A stretch of DNA of 36,038 nucleotides from Oxalobacteraceae bacterium (GTDB taxonomy: Bacteria; Pseudomonadota; Gammaproteobacteria; Burkholderiales; Burkholderiaceae_D), in NCBI GenBank assembly GCA_027490725.1, contig JAIXXN010000077.1, positions 1 through 36,038 on the forward strand, read 5' to 3'. Positions 33,721 to 36,038 of this stretch are shown here, in pieces. The position numbers and the translations under genes were made by a program. The notes beneath the pieces are model-generated. The model was not told the DNA's origin and made no database searches. It saw only the letters and a program-made list of their open reading frames with translations. How positions within the stretch are numbered: the stretch's first letter is position 1; each line of letters opens with the position of its first letter.

Positions 33721-36038
33721 TCAATGCTTGACGCTGCTCACCGCTTTCAGTGCGACCGGCTGGGCCAGCCCGGCGTCGTCACCAGCCAGTTCGGCATCGC
33801 TCATCGGGCCGGAACCGCTATATTTATCGAGGAACAGATAGATCACCGGCGTGATGTAGAGCGTGATCACTTGCGAGAAGATCAGCCCGCCCACCACGGC
33901 CAGCCCCAGCGGCTGACGCAGTTCCGCGCCCGCGCCCAGGCCCAGCGCAATCGGCAAAGCCCCCATCAGCGCCGCCATGGTGGTCATCATGATCGGACGG
34001 AAGCGCAGCACGCAGGCTTCGCGGATCGCTTCGGCCGGCGTACGCCCTTCGTTACGCTGCACGTGCAGGGCAAAGTCGATCATCATGATGGCGTTCTTCT
34101 TGACGATACCGATCAGCATCAGAATGCCGATGATGGCAATCATGGTCAGGTCCAGATTGAACAGGCGTAGCGTCAGCAGCGCGCCCACCGCGGCCGAGGG
34201 CAGACCGGCCAGAATCGTCAGCGGGTGGATATAGCTTTCATACAGCACGCCCAGCAATACATAGATCACGCCCAGTGCGGCAATGATCAGAATCAGCTGG
34301 CTGCCTTGCGAGCTCTGGAACACCGCCGCATCGCCACCGTAATTGGTAATGATGGAGGCCGGCAGGTGCATGTCCACGCCCATCTTGTCGATCTTGGCAG
34401 TGGCCGTGCCGAGCGGCACGTCGGGGGCCAGATTGAAGGAAATCGTAATCGCCTGCAGCTGGCCCTGATGGTTGACGGCGGTCGGGCCGACCGTACGCTC
34501 GACCGTGGCAAAGCTCGACAGCTGCACCAGATTGCCGCTCTTGTTGCGCACCGAAATACGCGTCAGCGCATCGTCGAACTGGCGGTCCGGCGTGGCCGCT
34601 TCGAGAATCACGCTGTAGCTGGCAGCCGGCGAATAAATCGTCGACACCTGCCGCTCACCGAACGCCAGATACAGCGCGGTGCGCACGTCGCCGAGCGCCA
34701 CGCCCAGATTATTGGCCTTGTCACGGTCGATCTTCAGGCTGGCCTGCAGGCCGCGGTTCTGCGAATCGCTGGTCACATCGCGGAAGTCCGGATCGGCGCG
34801 TAACTGGTCGAGGTATTTCTGCGCCCATTCATTGAGCGCACCGGGACTGACCGATTGCAGCGTGTACTGGTAACGGCTCTTGGACTGACGCCCGCCCAGC
34901 TGCAAATTCTGCACCGGACTCAGATACACCGCGATACCGGGCACGGTCTTGGTCGCCTTGCGCAGACTATCCAGCACTTCCGGCAGACTCTTGCGCTGAT
35001 TGCGCGGCTTCAGCACCAGGAACATCCGCCCGCCATTACCGCCGCCCACGAAGGACGTCACATCCTGCACATTCGGGTCTTGCTGGATCACGGCAGCGAC
35101 CCGCTCCTGCAAGGCTTGCAGGGCTGCCGAAGAAATATCTTCCGAGGCTTCCGTATTGACCCGGATCTGGCCCAGATCTTCTTCGGGGAAGAAGCCTTTC
35201 GGGATGGTGATGTAGAGCAGCGCCGTCAGGGCAAACGTGCCCAGTGCCGCCAGCAGCACCAAGTTGCGGTGGCGCAGTGCCACATCGAGCGAACTCACAT
35301 AGCCATTGCGCAGCGCCGTAAAGCCCGCTTCGAACCAGCGGCCGATGACGCCACCCTTGTCGTGCTCGGGGTCGATGGCGTCGGCCGGCAGCAAGCGGCT
35401 GGCCAGCATGGGCACCAGCATCAGCGACACGGCTGCCGAGACCAGCACCGACAGTCCCACCACCACGGCGAATTCATGGAACATCAAGCCGATTACGCCG
35501 GGCATGAAGAAGATCGGGATGAACACGGCCACCAGCGACACGGAAATCGAGACAATCGTGAAGCCCATTTCTCTGGAGCCGATCAGCGCAGCCTGCAAAG
35601 GCTTCTTGCCCATTTCGATATGCCGCACGATATTTTCCAGCACCACGATGGCATCATCAACTACCAGCCCCACGGCCAGCGTAATGCCCAGCAGGGAAAC
35701 GTTGTCGAGGCTATAGCCAAAGGCATACAGCAGCGCCAGCGCACCCAGCAGCGAGATCGGCATGGTGATGGCCGGAATAAAGGTCGCGGCAGCCCGGCGC
35801 AGGAACAGGAAGATCACCATCACCACCAGGAAGATGGTCAGCAACAGCGTCAGGTTGACGTCGTGGATCGCTTCGCGGATCGACACCGAGCGGTCATTCA
35901 CCAGATTGATGTTGATCGAGGCCGGTAACTGGGTTTTGAAACGCGGCAGCAAGCGACGTACGCCATCCACCACCTGCACGGTATTCGCATCGGGCTGGCG
36001 CATCACCAGCAGCACGATGGAGCGCTCGCCGTTATAAC
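33721..36038 (-). CDS. RND multidrug efflux permease (C-terminal part; 5' end outside window)
   Basis: The reading frame runs off the right edge, leaving about 770 residues. An HAE1-type RND pump of about 1030 residues would therefore lack roughly 260 N-terminal residues here. Visible are the TM2-TM6 block (TIFLVVMVIFLFLRR and others), the proton-relay Asp pair in GLVVDDAIVVLENI, the second periplasmic loop and the TM8-TM12 block with GIVKKNAIMMIDFAL. The N-terminal visible stretch MRQPDANTVQVVDGVR and the DRSVSIREAIHDV segment resemble MdtB/MdtC/MuxB-type permeases. Substrates cannot be read from sequence. A membrane-fusion protein or partner permease gene is expected just beyond the window. 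Confidence 0.9.
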   Translation of the reverse strand, partial: YNGERSIVLLVMRQPDANTVQVVDGVRRLLPRFKTQLPASININLVNDRSVSIREAIHDVNLTLLLTIFLVVMVIFLFLRRAAATFIPAITMPISLLGALALLYAFGYSLDNVSLLGITLAVGLVVDDAIVVLENIVRHIEMGKKPLQAALIGSREMGFTIVSISVSLVAVFIPIFFMPGVIGLMFHEFAVVVGLSVLVSAAVSLMLVPMLASRLLPADAIDPEHDKGGVIGRWFEAGFTALRNGYVSSLDVALRHRNLVLLAALGTFALTALLYITIPKGFFPEEDLGQIRVNTEASEDISSAALQALQERVAAVIQQDPNVQDVTSFVGGGNGGRMFLVLKPRNQRKSLPEVLDSLRKATKTVPGIAVYLSPVQNLQLGGRQSKSRYQYTLQSVSPGALNEWAQKYLDQLRADPDFRDVTSDSQNRGLQASLKIDRDKANNLGVALGDVRTALYLAFGERQVSTIYSPAASYSVILEAATPDRQFDDALTRISVRNKSGNLVQLSSFATVERTVGPTAVNHQGQLQAITISFNLAPDVPLGTATAKIDKMGVDMHLPASIITNYGGDAAVFQSSQGSQLILIIAALGVIYVLLGVLYESYIHPLTILAGLPSAAVGALLTLRLFNLDLTMIAIIGILMLIGIVKKNAIMMIDFALHVQRNEGRTPAEAIREACVLRFRPIMMTTMAALMGALPIALGLGAGAELRQPLGLAVVGGLIFSQVITLYITPVIYLFLDKYSGSGPMSDAELAGDDAGLAQPVALKAVSSVKH

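Noticed and set aside
1..36038. CRISPR array, IS element, prophage or toxin-antitoxin pair
   Set aside because: No regularly spaced direct repeats, transposase, integrase, phage gene or small paired toxin-antitoxin frames were found.

Overview
The window looks like core chromosome of a betaproteobacterium, most likely Burkholderiales and perhaps close to Oxalobacteraceae. The genus cannot be fixed from sequence reading alone. The evidence is gene order and type: TPR lipoprotein-lolB-ispE-tRNA-Gln, pilMNOPQ-aroK/aroB-dgt divergent from a PBP1a gene, lptM-lysA next to cyaY, a System II (ResB/CcsB) cytochrome c maturation pair, cytochrome c4, and engB-hemB. Coding density is high and GC content is high. 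I see no prophage, insertion sequence, CRISPR array or rRNA.

Layout. 1-3568 (minus): a TPR lipoprotein, LolB and IspE form one tightly spaced unit, followed by tRNA-Gln with its own promoter. 3707-7641 (plus): mutM, a dynamin-like GTPase and mutY. The two ends of this cluster make up the oxidised-guanine repair pair, and the large GTPase between them has no obvious link to repair. 7650-7828: a long imperfect inverted repeat element lies between the convergent mutY and dgt. 7835-18150 (minus, read from the right): pilM, pilN, pilO, pilP and pilQ (type IV pilus alignment complex and secretin), then a multi-Ig-domain lipoprotein, then a fused aroK-aroB gene, then dgt. 18151-18489 is a non-coding divergent promoter region. 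18490-20838 (plus): PBP1a. 20900-21232 (minus): cyaY. 21291-22747 (plus): a small LptM-like lipoprotein and lysA.

22846-28629 (minus): MsrP/MsrQ (periplasmic methionine sulfoxide repair), CcsB and ResB (haem handling for cytochrome c maturation) and dihaem cytochrome c4, forming an envelope-redox region. 28769-30619 (plus): engB (with an Ala/Asp-rich tail) and hemB. 30726-36038 (minus): a TonB-like membrane-anchored protein of unknown role, an FAD/NAD(P)-binding protein of unknown substrate, and an RND efflux permease whose N-terminal part lies beyond the window.

Most of the window is ordinary housekeeping sequence. The least explained parts are the Ig-domain lipoprotein in the pilus operon, the dynamin-like GTPase between mutM and mutY, the AroK-AroB fusion, the inverted-repeat element at 7650-7828, and the two poorly characterised genes near the right end. 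I did not find a convincing new multi-gene system; the pilus/Ig-lipoprotein linkage is the strongest candidate for something undescribed.
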